From assembly GCA_963555705.1 (NCBI GenBank), contig OY743168.1, positions 99,589,925-99,653,924 of the forward strand: a stretch of 64,000 nucleotides of DNA, in the 5' to 3' direction. This stretch comes from Ligustrum vulgare. Its lineage: Eukaryota; Streptophyta; Magnoliopsida; Lamiales; Oleaceae. The translations under genes were made by a program, and so were the position numbers. Numbering within the stretch: position 1 is the stretch's first letter; each line of letters begins with the position of its first letter. Shown here piece by piece: positions 34,708-47,460 of this stretch. Below the pieces are notes generated by a model. It was not told the DNA's origin and made no database searches. It saw only the letters and a program-made list of their open reading frames with translations.

Positions 34708-35370
34708 GGGGTGAACACGATTTTTAATAATATTTCAAACCAAACCATTTAAAACGGTTTGGAATTTTTCCAAGCCAAGCCAAACTAAACCATTTCATTT
34801 TTTAAACAAAATAAAATCAAACTATTTTTTGCGATTTGGTGCGATTTGAAACCACGAATTTCCGATGAATAAATTAGTATATTTCAAAGCGAGCTCAAAA
34901 ACATATATTCATCTAAAATTTCGAGTTGAAACTAGCTCAAAAATAGTATTAAGTTTCTAATTGAGTGCTTTGTTGTGAATCAATCCATGTTGACAAACAA
35001 ACTAATTTTATAGAAGTAAACTATCGTTAGCTCTTATATTAAAAATTTTATTTTAAGAAAATATCTTGGATGATGATGATAAATTATAGGAGGAAAAATC
35101 TTTTCCAAATGATTGTGGATTTGAACAAATTAATCTTTGTCTCCTCAATTTTGAGTTGTTGACAATAAACAGTATATTGCTATTTTTTAAAAAAAAATTG
35201 AACATTTGTCTTTATTTTTATTTTTTTAAATTTGGCGGGTTGGCTGTTTGAAATCGTGATTTTGACAATTGAAACCTAAACCAAATTATTTAAGGTGGTT
35301 TGGAATTTTTACAAACCAAACCATTTGTTGCAGTTTAATTCGATTTTGCGATTTATTTGTTTACCCCTAC
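34708..35370. mobile_element. hAT-type MITE in the Helitron gene
   Basis: Inverted ends GGGGTGAAC and GTTTACCCC(TAC). The target site TTTGTTGT is present on both sides (34700-34707 and 35371-35378), an 8-bp duplication as for hAT elements. Inner inverted GGTTTGGAATTTTT-like segments recur near both ends. Removing the element and one TSD copy leaves the Helitron frame uninterrupted at this point. Confidence 0.88.
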
Positions 35371-35630
35371 TTTGTTGTATACAAGAGAAAGTGAATATTT
35401 CTCTTATGGAAGATCATCCTCTAATTTTGAAAGATTTGTTATATGACAGGGAGACGGGATTAAAAATTCCATTGAGAACATTCGGACATATAATATGATG
35501 TTTTCATTCACTTCTATGGGGAAATAGATAATGAGCTAAATGATGGTAGAGGGCCTCCCCTCTTCAGATTACACGATCAAAATTGCCATAAGATTGAAAG
35601 TCTATTGTCTGATGACGGTTCAGCTCTACA
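35371..35630 (+). pseudogene. Helitron N-terminal domain, second fragment
   Basis: Continues the frame after the MITE (IQEKVNISLMEDHPLILKDL). After a frameshift and a stop it then reads DNELNDGRGPPLFRLHDQN, the NDGRGP..F motif of Helitron replicases. It breaks at the CACTA insertion at 35631. Confidence 0.8.
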
Positions 35631-35640
35631 CACTACAAGA

Positions 35641-36180
35641 AATTTACTTTCCGCATACAAAATAAATTTGTAGGAAAATGTTCTTATTCGTATGTAAAAG
35701 TCTTCCCAGACGAAGATAATTTGTAAGGAGGTTTGTGTGGCAAACATCGAGGGGATAGACATAAGCCGACAAAATTGGTAACTTTGTCTGCGGAGGTATG
35801 GGCATACGAACCCTGTCGCTACAAAAATCATTTGTCGTCTAAGATCTTTCCCAACGAAATTATTTGTATGCTAATATTTATTTTACCTACGAAATATATT
35901 TTGTTGGCTAAAGCTCAAGCCTACAAAATCTTTTAGAGACAAATATTATTTGTTGTCTAATTTATATCCCTACACAATATTTTGTATTCTAATGTTAGAT
36001 TGGACTACAAAATATGTTTGTAGGTATAGATTAAAATGATGTTGTAGGCTAAATCGTAGTTTTCCCCCACAAATAATTGTTTGTATGAAAAACACTTTGT
36101 AAGTTAATTTCTTGTCATAAATTTTTGTTTGTAGGGAAAGCTTATTTGTAGGATAAAAATAAATTAAAATTAAATTTAAA
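35641..36180. repeat. Left subterminal repeats of the CACTA element
   Basis: TTTGTAGG, TTTGTATG and their inverse CATACAAA or CCTACAAA recur roughly every 25-40 bp. An (AAATTT)n stretch at about 36165-36195 closes the region. Confidence 0.7.
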
Positions 36181-36383
36181 TTTAAATTTAAATTTCTAAT
36201 ATAAAACAATATATTACTAACTCTAAATATTGTATCAAACTCGAACTAAAAACTCATTGTCATTGTCATTGAATGTGATGTAAATATAAAAATAGTTTAG
36301 CAAACATGCTCTATAGCTATCATTAATGCATCTATATAATAATAATAAAATAAATATCTATCCTCGTAAATTAATTAAATATG

Positions 36384-37282
36384 CTACTCATCCTCATCAA
36401 AGTTGTGCTCTTTCTCAAAGTTGTTCTCTTCTCCCTCAACATCACCATCTTCCTCGAAAGCTTCATCTATTGACAATGGCGTAAATGGTGGCATGACAAA
36501 ACCAGGAATATTATGACATATCTGCTGCATAGAATGATGTAAAGATTGTAATGTAGAATTAAATTTTCGCCCAACAACCTTCAGCTTATTTTGCATCCTT
36601 TCCTCCATCTTCACTCGAGATGCATCGGCCGCCTTTCGAGCAGTACGTTCTACTTCCAACTCTTGCTCCAAATTGCGCACATGTGAAGTAGTCCTAATGT
36701 TTCTAAGACGACCATTTCCCAAACCACGAATTTGACGCCCAGGTTTCTCACCTAGTACAGACATCATAATATTAAGTCCAGCCTCAGGATCGTCAACGGG
36801 TATCTCCTCCAAAGGTGTGTCTTCCGGAAGTTGTTGTTCCTTAGCCTTTTGCAAGAGATATTCATCAATTTTGACAAGCATCTCATCCTGCAAGGTATTG
36901 AAAAAAAAAAAGATATATACAAGTAGACACCCAAAAGATACATAACACAAATCAAGAGAAAAAAATCAAAGCACAATTGAATAGTTGAATATTTCTTACA
37001 TATTGAGTCTTAGCTATATTATCAGTCCAACACTTATTCTTCCCTGCATAAGCTAACTCAAATGCATGAACCTCAGGAAACTTCGAACCATCCTAATAGT
37101 ATGTAAGAATGTGACAAACAATGTATTTCAATTTGCAACAAAAATTAATTAATTCACGACATAATAATAATTAAATTTACTACCTCTGACATCTCCTCTA
37201 CTATGGATGAGAAAGGACGTGAACCAGTACGATGATTGTACGTCTTCTTCGAACGGTTCACCATATTTGCTGATGAAGCTTT
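36384..37282 (-). CDS. Plant transposase Ptta/En/Spm-type protein, C-terminal exons
   Basis: Three minus-strand exons join in one open frame: 37184-37282 (NMVNRSKKTYNHRTGSRPFS, then IVEEMSE), 37000-37092 (KFPEVHAFELAYAGKNKCWT) and 36384-36887 (DEMLVKIDEYLLQKA, then an E-rich coiled coil and an acidic tail). Donors are GTAGT and GTAAG; acceptors are TAG, TTAG and GCAG. The NR.K..YNH..GS..F....EEM signature and the layout match the Ptta/En/Spm plant transposase family (PF03004), the TNPA-like accessory transposase of CACTA elements. It binds subterminal repeats in the nucleus (family knowledge). Upstream exons toward 39350 were not identified. The catalytic tnp2-type transposase is absent, so the element depends on others. 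Confidence 0.7.
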
Positions 37283-39640
37283 CTACAAAGAGAAGAATAT
37301 ATATACTAGGGGGCGTCGTGTGTTGCACGACCCCGAGCCTGGTGTGGTACGATATTGATTGGCCACTTGATTTGATTACAATAATTACACTTTAATGACT
37401 TCAGGTTGTGTTTTGTAACAAATGTATTTCAACTCACATATGCAAAAAATAGGTAAAACCATGGGAAGAGTCACGACATGTGCCAGCTTGACAAAACCAT
37501 TAAAGAAAAGCTTTAAAAGTAATCTCATTTCAAATTCCATTCAAAAATAGGCCATATTTCAAATTTTGATGCTGGCATTATATGTTGAATGTAAAAAACT
37601 ACAAAAGGCAGTAGATGAATAGAAGTATATATCATACACCAATCAGAAAGCAACTATATAAATGGCAAGCATCAATAATGTTTTCTGGATAAACAAATAA
37701 AATGCACAGAAGTTACAATCATGGCAAAACTTGGCTACATTCCAAATCAGTATATTAGTTTTATTATAGATGTTTAATATTCCCCTTTCGGCTAGTAAAC
37801 TTAATGGGACTTTACAGAATAAAAAATTGAAATAAGTAATAGACCACTCTTGAATAGTGTTGTTCACTCATTTCCTGTCCAGAATGGAGCTAGTGAGATC
37901 ATTTTTAATATCTACAGTGTACATCCATGAACAAAGCACACATCCTAACATCATCAAAAAAATAAATGATTATACGTCCATAAATATGGTAAAATTAGAA
38001 TAAATTAAAAAATGGGCACCTGATGCAAGTAAAACCTTTCTATAGATAATCCTCGTGTATTCCAATTTTCACCATTCGTTGACATCCCATCCTTCCAATC
38101 TTCAAGGTAAATAAGCATTTAGATCCAAAAAACAAACAAACCAGGGGTGGGAAGGAGAAGAGACTATTGAAAGAAAAGAAAAAGAAGACAAGAAAAAAGT
38201 GATTCAAAACCATACAATAGATTCCTACCCGTAGGCTTAAAGAGACTCAGAATTCTCCCTGAAGAAATATGTAAATGGTGTAGAAATCAGGGTGAGTCAG
38301 AAACTATCATAACTATAAAGAACAATAAATTACAAGAGAAAAAATATAAGTTTGTAATAGTATCTTGATTCTTCACTTACCCCTGACCCTGAGAAAAGGC
38401 AGGATTTTTTCCACGAACCTCAGACGGATGCTCACATTTCACTGCAAGAACAAAGAATGTTTCAATCAGAGTCATGCGAAACCAAAGAAAGGGGGTCAGG
38501 TTTTATCCATCAAATCTGCGATAATTTTGTGTTGAGAATCAAGGTTTATAGTAACCTCAGTCCTCATAATGGCGAACAGGTAACACACGACAAAGGTACC
38601 CCTTTAAAGGGTCCAGTTGGATTCTTAATAACTGAGAAAATTCCATTATCTTCGCAATTAGCTGCAGTCACAATAACACATTAAAAAGAACCATACAATT
38701 ATCATTGTCGAAATCTGTAAATGTAGATCTATGAGTTCAAATTAATAAGAGAAATAAATCGTCCAGCAAGGAGAAGAAACCGGCATAGAGAAATAATAAA
38801 TAACAACTCTTCAATTTGAACCCACAATAATAACTTAACAGAGTGGGTCTTAAGGAATAAAAATGTTTGAACAAAGACGAATTTCGAAACAGGGAAATCA
38901 ACAATCACCGAAACCCCAATGGCAGAAATGTCACAAAATCTGTAGGAACAAAGAAATCAATAATTATTCTCAACAAAAGCAAAAGGAGTTTCTCAAATGA
39001 GATCAAAGATTCTTTTTTTCAACCAAAGAATCTCACCAAAACCCTAGCCACAGAAATCTCACAGAACCGTCAAAAGCAAGGAAATCAATAATTATCCCCT
39101 AGCACCAATAGAAGAATATATGAAGTTAGGATCGAATAATTTTTTGAACTGGAAAAATCATTACCCACAAAAACCTTAGCAAAGACGGAAAGTTGGAGGT
39201 CGAAGTCTGAGGGGAGGAAGGAAAAATGAAGCGGTATGGAGTGAGAACGCAGCGAACGGCATGGTTTAATGAAGTGGGCGAACGACGTCGTTTTGGATGA
39301 CGCGATGGTGACGTCAAATGAACAGTACATTCCGCCTTACTCTGTTTTAAGATATATGATTACATAACAAAGTTAAAAATAAAACTAGGAAAAATCGAGC
39401 GTGCTTGCAATGTGTACGTGACTGCATGCTTACGGGTGTGTACGTGTGCCGTGTGGCGGGTGTGTGTGAGGGAGGGAAGAGGGGAAGGGGGAGAGGTTAG
39501 TACCGCGGTGGTGGTGGTGGCGGCGGCGGTCGACGACGAATAGGAGCGGCAGGAGAGGTCCTGTGAGAGAGGTTGGAGAGGATTTGATTTGAGGAAGGCG
39601 TGTTGCGTTCGATCGTGACAGTGTAGGTTTTGTTTTCAAT
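37283..39640. other. CACTA interior upstream of the Ptta exons
   Basis: No further coding domain was recognised. 39130-39640 is GC-richer, with ACGT-containing palindromes (AACGACGTCGTT at about 39281-39292) and GGT/GGC repeats near 39507-39530. It could be the promoter and leader of the minus-strand transposase gene. Short open frames here lack any family match. Confidence 0.4.
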
Positions 39641-39649
39641 TTTTAGTAA

Positions 39650-39965
39650 ATTGCAATGTAGTCCTACAAAAAATAATTTTTGTGAGAAAAATAAAATTTT
39701 GCCTACAAATTTAATTTTATAGGTGGAAAATTTGTTATCTAAGTGTAATATTTTTGGAGCCAAATTTTTATCCATACAAAATCTCGTTTTGTAGGGAAAA
39801 ATAGACTATGCATACAAATTATATTTGTATGCGAAAAATTTGTAGTTTAAGTATAAAAATTTTTTGAGCCAAATTCTTATCTATACAAAAATTCGTTTTG
39901 TAGGAAAAAGTAGACTTTGCATACAAATTTCATTTTGTATTCGGAAATTTTGTAGGATAAACTTA
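39650..39965. repeat. Right subterminal tandem repeat, about 110-bp unit
   Basis: A unit starting GAGCCAAAT and containing CATACAAA and TTTGTAGG is present twice (about 39754-39863 and 39864-39970). A shorter variant precedes them. It forms the right transposase-binding region by analogy with other CACTA elements. Confidence 0.7.
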
Positions 39966-39979
39966 ATTTTCTTGTAGTG

Positions 39980-40880
39980 ACAATTTGCTCGCTTTACATT
40001 GTTGACAATGTTAATGAGGTTGAAAGTAGAAAAAGGGTCGAGAGGTACGTATTATGTATTTATTGCTTTTATATTTATATTGTTTACGGATAATTTTGTT
40101 GTGATATTCTAAAATTTAATTTATGTCTTTTAATGTCCCCGGGTAGGAGTGAATCATGCGATTCTATGTTGCATGATTTAATAGTTTCTGATTCGAAGGA
40201 TATGTTAGAAAAATACAACAAATTGTTAAGGCAGTTTATGTCGGTTTGAGAAAAGATTATTGAGGAAACACTTCAAATTTAAGACTTATACTTATTGGTT
40301 GGTGGGCGACCAATGATGGCCAATATGATTTTTCTATTGTCAATGAAATTTCCGAATTGATTGTCGGTAGATTTTGACACACTATCTGGAGACATGGATA
40401 TCACTATTGCGCCACGTGGTGGACCTTTGCATCAGATAAGTGAGGACACAAGTTCTTTCTGAGAAATATTGATCTTACACAGGGATTGAGTAATGGAACA
40501 AGGTTGATAGTTACAAAACTTGGCGACCATGTTCTAAAAGGTCAAATTTTTCTGACATCAATGCAAGACACAAGTTCTTTATTTCAATGTTATCGTTGAA
40601 CCCTTCTGATTCTAGGATACTTATTAGATTTCAAAGAAGACAATTTCTATTGATGGTGTCATATGTCATGACTATCAATAAGAGTCAGGGACAATCATTC
40701 TTGCATGTGGAACTTCAAGTTTTTAAACGGCTGGTGCTTACAGATGGATAACTTTATATTGCGATTTCTAGGGTGACAAATCGTTGCAGATTAAAGATAT
40801 TGATTTGTGACAAGAAAGGAAGAACAACAAAATCAACAAACAACGTTGTGTACAAAGAAGTATTCCGGAATTTATAGTCA
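39980..40880 (+). pseudogene. Helitron replicase/helicase remnants, C-terminal
   Basis: Right after the CACTA target site the frame reads LYIVDNVNEVESRKRVER, continuing the Helitron N domain. After a deletion, NGTRLIVTKLGDHVLKGQIF (about 40495-40560) and VMTINKSQGQSF...LYIAISRVTN (about 40665-40790) follow. These are the last helicase motifs of PIF1-type Helitron helicases. Several stops are present. The protein cannot be functional. Confidence 0.85.
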
Positions 40881-40988
40881 TATGAAATCAATAAATGATG
40901 ATATTATCTCTTATTTGCGAAATTTATTTATTTTATGAAAAGGATTTATCTAATTTCATATTGAATTATCTTTATCTAAACGTTTCTT

Positions 40989-41016
40989 CCCGTGCATCGC
41001 ACGGGTGATTAACTAG
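40989..41016 (+). other. Helitron 3' terminus (stem-loop plus CTAG)
   Basis: CCCGTGCATCGCACGGG forms a 7-bp stem, followed by TGATTAACTAG and then T. This is the replication-termination signal of Helitrons. Similar ends occur at 34345 (CTGTGCATCGCACAG) and 48403 (CGTGCAACGCACG). Confidence 0.9.
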
Positions 41017-43378
41017 TATATATATAAAAGCAAATGTGAGGAGAGAGAAACATTAAATGCAAATTTCCTTCCAAAATGCACTTACAATTTTTTGAAAACA
41101 AAACTAAAATAAAAATAAAATAAAATAAAAATCTGTATAGATTAATGTCATATTTAAATTCGTGTTTATTAATATAATTTTCATTCAAATTAATGTCGTA
41201 TTTAAATTCGTGTAGCTAAATATGGATGAAAAATGTGTTGTTTGTAAATACATTTATAGAAAATACTTAAGCCTCCATTTGAAAGCTATGTTTTTGTTTA
41301 TAAACAAAATTATTGTTGTTTTGTTTTCAATACGTGCTGTTGTAAAGTGGTTTTGAAAAATGTGTTGTTTGTAAATAAATTTATAGACAAAATTATCGAA
41401 TGGATGCTAATATTTTAATTGTGCAAAAATTATATGGTATAAGATTTTTGATATAATTTTTTAATCTCTCACGTTGTCCGATTGTCCTATCATGATAATT
41501 GGAGATTTTAGTAATTATTATTTTAACTACTTGATTTTGTAAATGGTTAAATATAAATATTTGGTGGGTTGAGATTAAACACACATTTAAAATTATTGTA
41601 ATAGATTTTTTGAATGAAAATTGAAAAAAAAAAAGAAGAAGTTAAATATAAGAATCAAATGCAGAAATTATGTAAATTTACATTTTCAATAAAGTTAACA
41701 ATAACATATAATAATTATTGAAATCTTCGATCGTTTGTACTTAAATATATAAATTGGCATTTACTATCAAAATAAATTTTTAATAATGTGGATTAATTAT
41801 GTTACTTTTTTAAATTTTAACACCTTTTGTAATAGAATATTATTATTTTTATGCATTTTATATTTGTACTGATTAAAAGTGTTGAAATTTTAAGATTACT
41901 TCTCGAAATAGATGTTAAGGAAAGTAACTTCCGTGCACGCAGGGGTAGAATAATTGTTACCAAAATACACACATAGTTTTATATAAAAGTAGAATAGCCG
42001 TCAGCAAAATACACACATAGTTTCCCACCAAAAAAACTTTCTAAATTTGAAATTTTTTTTTCTAAAAAATAGTATATTAAATATTTTAGCAATTATTATT
42101 TTACACATGTCATTAATTGCATTGGTATCCGAACTATGCTATTAATAAAATCAAAATATTATTTTTTTGATTTTATTATTATTCTTTTAATAATTATTGT
42201 ATTATTATTTTGAAATCAAAATATATTTAATATGAGTGTCAAAGTAAATATCACAGTGAAAAGTTTATTGCAAGCTAACAAGTGATAACAAATTGTAAAT
42301 ATATTGTCTGTAAAATTAATATCTAATTCATTTTAAATTATATTATTTAAGTCCTATAATATTATCTATAATTAGTTAACTAAATTTATTTTAGTCATAC
42401 ATGATTAATTTCTGTTCTGATTTTTTCTCATCAAAATAAAATAAATAATAACTACGAATTTTTAAGGCAAATACAAATAAGTTGGGTTAATTTTACAAAA
42501 TTAAGATTTTTTTTTTCAATTCTTTCATCATTTTCACATTATTTTTATTTATTTACTGATTCTGTTCATTTTTCTATTTTTCATTATAAATTTAGATAAC
42601 TAAAATGTGCAAAAATATATTACAGATCTTAACAATTAGTTAATATAATTTCTATTAAACAATTAATCGATCAGTAATTTTTATTAAAATACTAATGGAA
42701 CAATATGAATAAAGAAATTGTTATTATGAAGAAAGAATAATCAATTAATGTTTATTAAAATTAATTATTATTTATTTTAGAAAAATGCTTGACATTAATA
42801 ATTAATCCTTAAAAAATCAAATTATACAAAAAAAAAAGTTTATCCTATACCTCTTTTTGGGAAGAATATGATGAAAAACAATATATGAAAAAAAAAACGT
42901 TGATTTTATGTAAGTTGAGTTTTGCATATGTATTCACTAGTACAAAACAGGACGAAAAAAGTGGGAAAATACGTTGATTTTTAATAAAATCGACGCGTAT
43001 AAAAAGTACGGTGACATTTTTGTAAATATTTTGTCCGTCTGTTCAAATAGAACCGACGCAAAAAATTGGCTTTGCGAGTCCGTTTTCACGAATCGACGCG
43101 CAAAGCCCGATTTTTTATACCCGTTAATTCAGTTCATTTCATAATTTCTTCAGCTCACTTCACGCCTCGCTCCCTCCCTCTCTCAACCGCGCCTCCTCCT
43201 CCACCGCTCGCCGCCTCCACCACCCGCCCCTTTCTCCTACATTGTAAGACCCGCTTCTCCCACTTCCTCATGTGTTTATGTGTGTGTGTGTGTTTATACA
43301 TATGTGTGTGTATGTGTATATATATATATATGTATGTATGTATGTATGTATCCATCTTTGTATATGTATATATCTTTG

Positions 43379-43382
<4 letters not shown>

Positions 43383-43456
<74 letters not shown>
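43383..43456. repeat. (GT)n microsatellite in the CACTA leader
   Basis: An almost pure GT run of about 37 units. It is preceded by shorter GT, TA and TATG runs (43278-43350). The open frames made of Cys-Val repeats here are artefacts of the repeat. Confidence 0.95.
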
Positions 43457-43457
<1 letters not shown>

Positions 43458-44192
43458 TATATTAACATAAATATACTAACAAATATTTGTTAACATTTAA
43501 TTAACAAATTTATATTGTTGATTAAAAGTTAATATATATGTATAAATTTGTTAATTAAATGTTAACAAATATATATATATATAATTTATTTAATTTGTTA
43601 GTTTCTGATTGAATTCATGATTTTATATGCTAATTGATTTAGACGACTTTTTCATTAATTTAGTTTGGATGTTAATTTTGAGTTAGTAGATGGACACTTT
43701 GTAATATTGAAATTATTGAAGTTAGTAGATGGATACATTGTAATATTTGACTTTTTAGGAGTTGGGAATGGATTTTGGATTAATCTTGGAGTAATTGATT
43801 TGATGATGTTGAAGTTTGATTGGAGTTGTATTTGAATTTTGAATATGTCGAGGTTGAACATTATGGTTTATTGTGGCATTTTAATTCTTCCTACAGGTTG
43901 GCTAAGTCCAATTTATAGGGGAGGTTCTGTGAAAAGTTTTGTAGGATTTTGTAAATAAAAAATGAAAATTATAATTTAAAGTGATTTACACTAGTACAAA
44001 ATTGACCATACTAAATAAATAACTACATAGAATATAATCATCCTAATAAAATTATGAAGTTTCCAACCTAATAAATTATCGTATTTGATTTCAATTATTA
44101 ATATATAGTTGGTTTAAGATTGTATCCTGAAAAATATTAACTCAAAACTAATAATTTTTTTTAATTATATCTTCACATATAGGTCATTAGAT

Positions 44193-46075
44193 ATGGATCG
44201 GGGTTGGATGTATGACAGACGTAATAGATATGAATATGTAAAAGGTGTTGAAGAGTTTATGAAATGTGCGGATGAATACAAGAGAAAGAAATGTGAAACA
44301 ATGATTTTGTGTCATTATTATGATTGTAAGAATCTGAGAAAGTTTCGTAGTTTTGATCAAGTGAAGAGTCATTTGATTCGTCGTGGGTTTAAGGAAGGTT
44401 ATACATGATGGATATGACATGGTGAGAGTATGCTTTCCAGAACGAGCACTGGTGACGATGCTAGTGATCAGTAGGAGAATAATTTGAGCAATATTAGTGA
44501 GAATGATCTGGAAAATGATGAGAATGATATGGTGACGAAATGATGCGTGATATACAAGGGGAATACATTGAAAAGTCTCATGTATTAGATAGCTTGTTCA
44601 ACGATTCTGAGAAGCCTTTGTTTTCTGGTTGTAATAAATTCACAAAATTGTCTGCTATACTGAAATTGTATAACTTGAAAGCAAACAATAGGTAGAGTGA
44701 TAAGAGTTTCACGGCATTATTGGAACTGTTACGAGAGATGCTTCTGGAAGATAACGAGCTCCCTAATTCAATCTACGAGGCAAAGAAATTGTTGTGCCCG
44801 ATGGTATGGAGATCGAGAGGATATATGCATGTCCAAATGATTGTATACTGTATCGAAATGATTACAATGACTTGCGACTATGTTCAAAGTGTGGGGCATC
44901 ACAGTATAAGCAAAAGAACGTGAATGATAATTTGGTGATAAGAAAATCCCTCTGGCAAAGGTGTTATGATATTTACCCGTAATACTAAGATTTAAACGTT
45001 TGTTTACCAATGCAAAGAATGACATAGATGTTTACCTAGCTCCACTAATTGAAGATTTAAGACTATTGTGGGATGAAGGTGTGTCGGTGTTTGATGCAAT
45101 TAGTCAGATGAATTTCACCTTACGTATTATGATTTTTTACACTGTAAATGATTTTCCAGTTTATGGTAACTTGTCGGGTTATACTAACAAAGGACCTAAA
45201 GCGTGTCCCATGTGTGAAGAAGACATGATTGATCTTTTTTTAAAAAACTGTAAGAAAAATTTCTTTATGAGTCATCGAAGATTTCTCCCTGCTGACCACT
45301 CTTATTGAAAGAAGAAAAAGTTATTCAATGGAAAAATCGAGGCTCGAGCAGCTCGGTTGCCGTTAACAGGAGGTGAGGTATATGAACGAGTTAAGAATAT
45401 TGATATTTTTTTTGGAAAAACTTTTAAGCTTCCTCAGAAAAGTCTTTGGAAGAAGATGTCCATATTCTGGGATCTACCTTATTGACAACATTTATAGGTA
45501 AGACATTGTATTGATGTAATGCACGTGGAGAAAAATGTTTGTGATGGTATCATTGGGACATTATTGAACATTCAAGGAAAGACAAAAGATGGTATCAAAG
45601 TCAAGAAAAACATGGTAGAAATGGAGATACGAAATCAGTTAGCGCCGCAAGAGTCGGAAAAACGTACTTATTTACCCCTAGCTTGCTATACTTTGTCTAG
45701 AAAAGAAAAAAACAACTTTTTTTGAGTGTCTGCATGCTATTAAGGTTTCATCTGGATATTCTTCAAACATCAAAAGTCTTGTGTCGATGAAGAACCTGAA
45801 ATTGGTTGGCATGAAGTCTCATGATTGTCATGTCTTAATGCAACACTTGTTACCAGTTGCAATTCGAGGCATACTTCCAAAACACGTTAGACATGTCATT
45901 ATAAAACTGTGTTTTTTCTTCAATGCAATTTGCAAAAAAGTTGTTGATCCAGAAGCTTTGGATGATTTGCATCCGATATTGTTATCACTCTATGTCAATT
46001 TGATATGTATTTTCCGCCATCATTTTTTGACGTTATGGTGCACTTACTTGTTCACTTGGTAAGAGAAATTAAGAT
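44193..46075 (+). pseudogene. CACTA transposase (tnp2 family), frameshifted
   Basis: The start reads MDRGWMYDRRNRYEYVKGVE and, further on, HLIRRGFKEGYT: the transposase-associated domain (PF13963). Then come YACPNDCILYRNDYNDLRLC with C..CG (44830-44905), FTNAKNDIDVYLAPLIEDLR, FYTVNDFPVYGNLSGYTNKG with CPMCEE (45000-45230), and HVEKNVCDGIIGTLLNIQGK (45520-45590). All are tnp2 (PF02992) landmarks in the correct order, but spread over all frames with several stops. The downstream DUF4218-type region is cut short after MYFPPSFFDVMVHL-like sequence. The gene fuses directly to the Ulp1 exon at 46076 by deletion. Confidence 0.88.
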
Positions 46076-46853
46076 CTATGACATTGATATCAAGCCGATA
46101 TTGAATACGTAAGTAATTATTTCCTCGATCATGATTTTCGTTTATAAGTGAATAAGTTAGGACAATTTTCATGAAGTAATTGTGGAGTTGTGGTGAAATC
46201 GATTGTGGAGTTATGGTGAAATTGATTGTGAAGTTGTGGTGATATTGATGCATTTATGTTGTGATTGTTGAGAAGTTGTGATAGTATTCTATTGCAGGGT
46301 CTCTTTACAGGTTGGATACATTCAATTTATAGGGGAGACTCTGTCAAAATTTCTATAGAAAATTTGAATCTAATTATTATTTTGTAACTTGTTCATATAA
46401 TTTATTAAAACTTTAAGGCTTTCAAAATGTATTGGGCAAGTGGAGGCTTTTAGGACAAAAATGAATACGACTTGGAAAAATATAAAGGTATTAGAACGCA
46501 GATTTAAAGTTTATTACAGATGTTTGAATTATTTCAATATTTTATTTAGTTTGATTATTAATGTTCGTTTACAATTTGAGAATTTCAGTGTCCTCAGCAA
46601 CCTGGAGGTTCTGAGTGTGGCTATTACGTTATGAGAAATATGTATGAGATAGTCACAGAACACTTTCAACTCGAGTCATTAGAAAATGTATAATTTAGAA
46701 GAATGAGAATTTTTAATTATAACTTTATCTTAATTAACAAATAACTAATTGTTCATTTTAATTGGTTGTAGGCATTTAAAAAATACTACTCAACGGAGGA
46801 AATCGTGGAGATTCAAAACTTATGGGAAAAATACTTCGTTGATGTATGTATGT
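46076..46853 (+). pseudogene. Ulp1-like protease exons of the CACTA
   Basis: Exon pieces are at 46076-46110 (IYDIDIKPILNT), about 46418-46486, about 46590-46690 and about 46772-46853. The third holds CPQQPGGSECGYYVMRNMYE, with the Gln and catalytic Cys of C48 peptidases, intact here but lost in the copy at 599-651. The upstream part with the catalytic His is deleted, so no active enzyme is expected. Confidence 0.75.
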
Positions 46854-46989
46854 AAATCTTTTTCATTCAAGCTTCATTTACATATTTGTATAATAAATTA
46901 ACAATCTTGTAAGTATAATTATTTTTTATTTCTTTTATTACGAATATGTCGATTATATATATTCGATGACGATATATTTGGTGATGTGT

Positions 46990-47460
46990 ATGTGGAGAAT
47001 GTTCAGGTAATCGCAGGTCACATTCAGGTGATTGCACCTGCAATTACTTGAAAGTGGCCTGCAGTGACCTGGTCACTGGAGGCCATTTTCAAGTGATTGT
47101 AGGTCATTACCTGCAGTGACCTGGGTGACCTGGGTCATTGTAGACCACTTTCAAGTTATTGCATGTCACGTTAAAATAATTGCAAGTAACATTTAGTGGG
47201 TATAATTTATTTAATAATAATAATAAAAAAAAGGACTTTAGGCTTCGGTTGTAATGTTACAACCGACGCGTAAAAGCAAGATTTTACGTCGATTGTAACA
47301 TTACAATCGACGCCTACAACTGACGTAAAGTCTTACCTTTACGCGTCGGTTGTAACATTACAACCGACGCCGACGCCTTAAGTGACTTTAGGCCTCGGCA
47401 TCATATACGTCGTCTCTACAACCGACGCATATTGTGTTTTACAACCGACGCGAATGAGTC
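46990..47460. repeat. CACTA subterminal repeats and palindromes
   Basis: TTCAGGTAATCGCAGGTCAC-like units (46990-47190) are followed by blocks such as GTCGGTTGTAACATTACAAC with CGACGC in inverted arrangement (47240-47440), able to form strong hairpins. Confidence 0.8.

Larger units (their letters stand above)
35631..39979 (-). mobile_element. CACTA element (Ptta/En/Spm), 4349 bp, complete ends
   Basis: Ends CACTACAAGAAATTTACTTT and TAATTTTCTTGTAGTG, flanked by ACA on both sides (35628-35630, 39980-39982). Helitron coding sequence continues across the duplication. Subterminal repeats at both ends are built from TTTGTAGG and TACAAA words. The coding strand is minus (36384-37282). This family (CACTACAAGAA) differs from the CACTAGTACAAAA family elsewhere in the window. 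Sharp ends and the intact TSD suggest a fairly young insertion. Confidence 0.92.
34346..41016 (+). mobile_element. Helitron with Rep/helicase remnants, twice interrupted
   Basis: Begins directly behind the previous Helitron end with TATATAAAAGCAAAAGTGAG, a 5' region repeated almost exactly at 41020. It ends at 41016 with the stem-loop CCCGTGCATCGCACGGG and TGATTAACTAG followed by T. The coding parts are a Helitron-like N-terminal block (34570-34707, 35371-35630, 39980-40040) and a PIF1-type helicase end (40480-40880). Two later insertions split it: a hAT MITE (34708-35370) and a CACTA element (35631-39979). Most of the Rep and helicase core is deleted. Confidence 0.85.

Noticed and set aside
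38457..39775. Short frames on both strands inside the CACTA at 35631-39979
   Set aside because: No domain, no splice support; one consists of His/Pro runs from GGT repeats.
41930..41960. Possible fourth Helitron 3' end (CCGTGCACGCAGGGG)
   Set aside because: No proper stem and no CTAG follows; kept only as possible debris.
43066..43470. 134-codon frame with a long Cys-Val tail
   Set aside because: The tail is the (GT)n microsatellite and the head is CACTA leader; no protein family.
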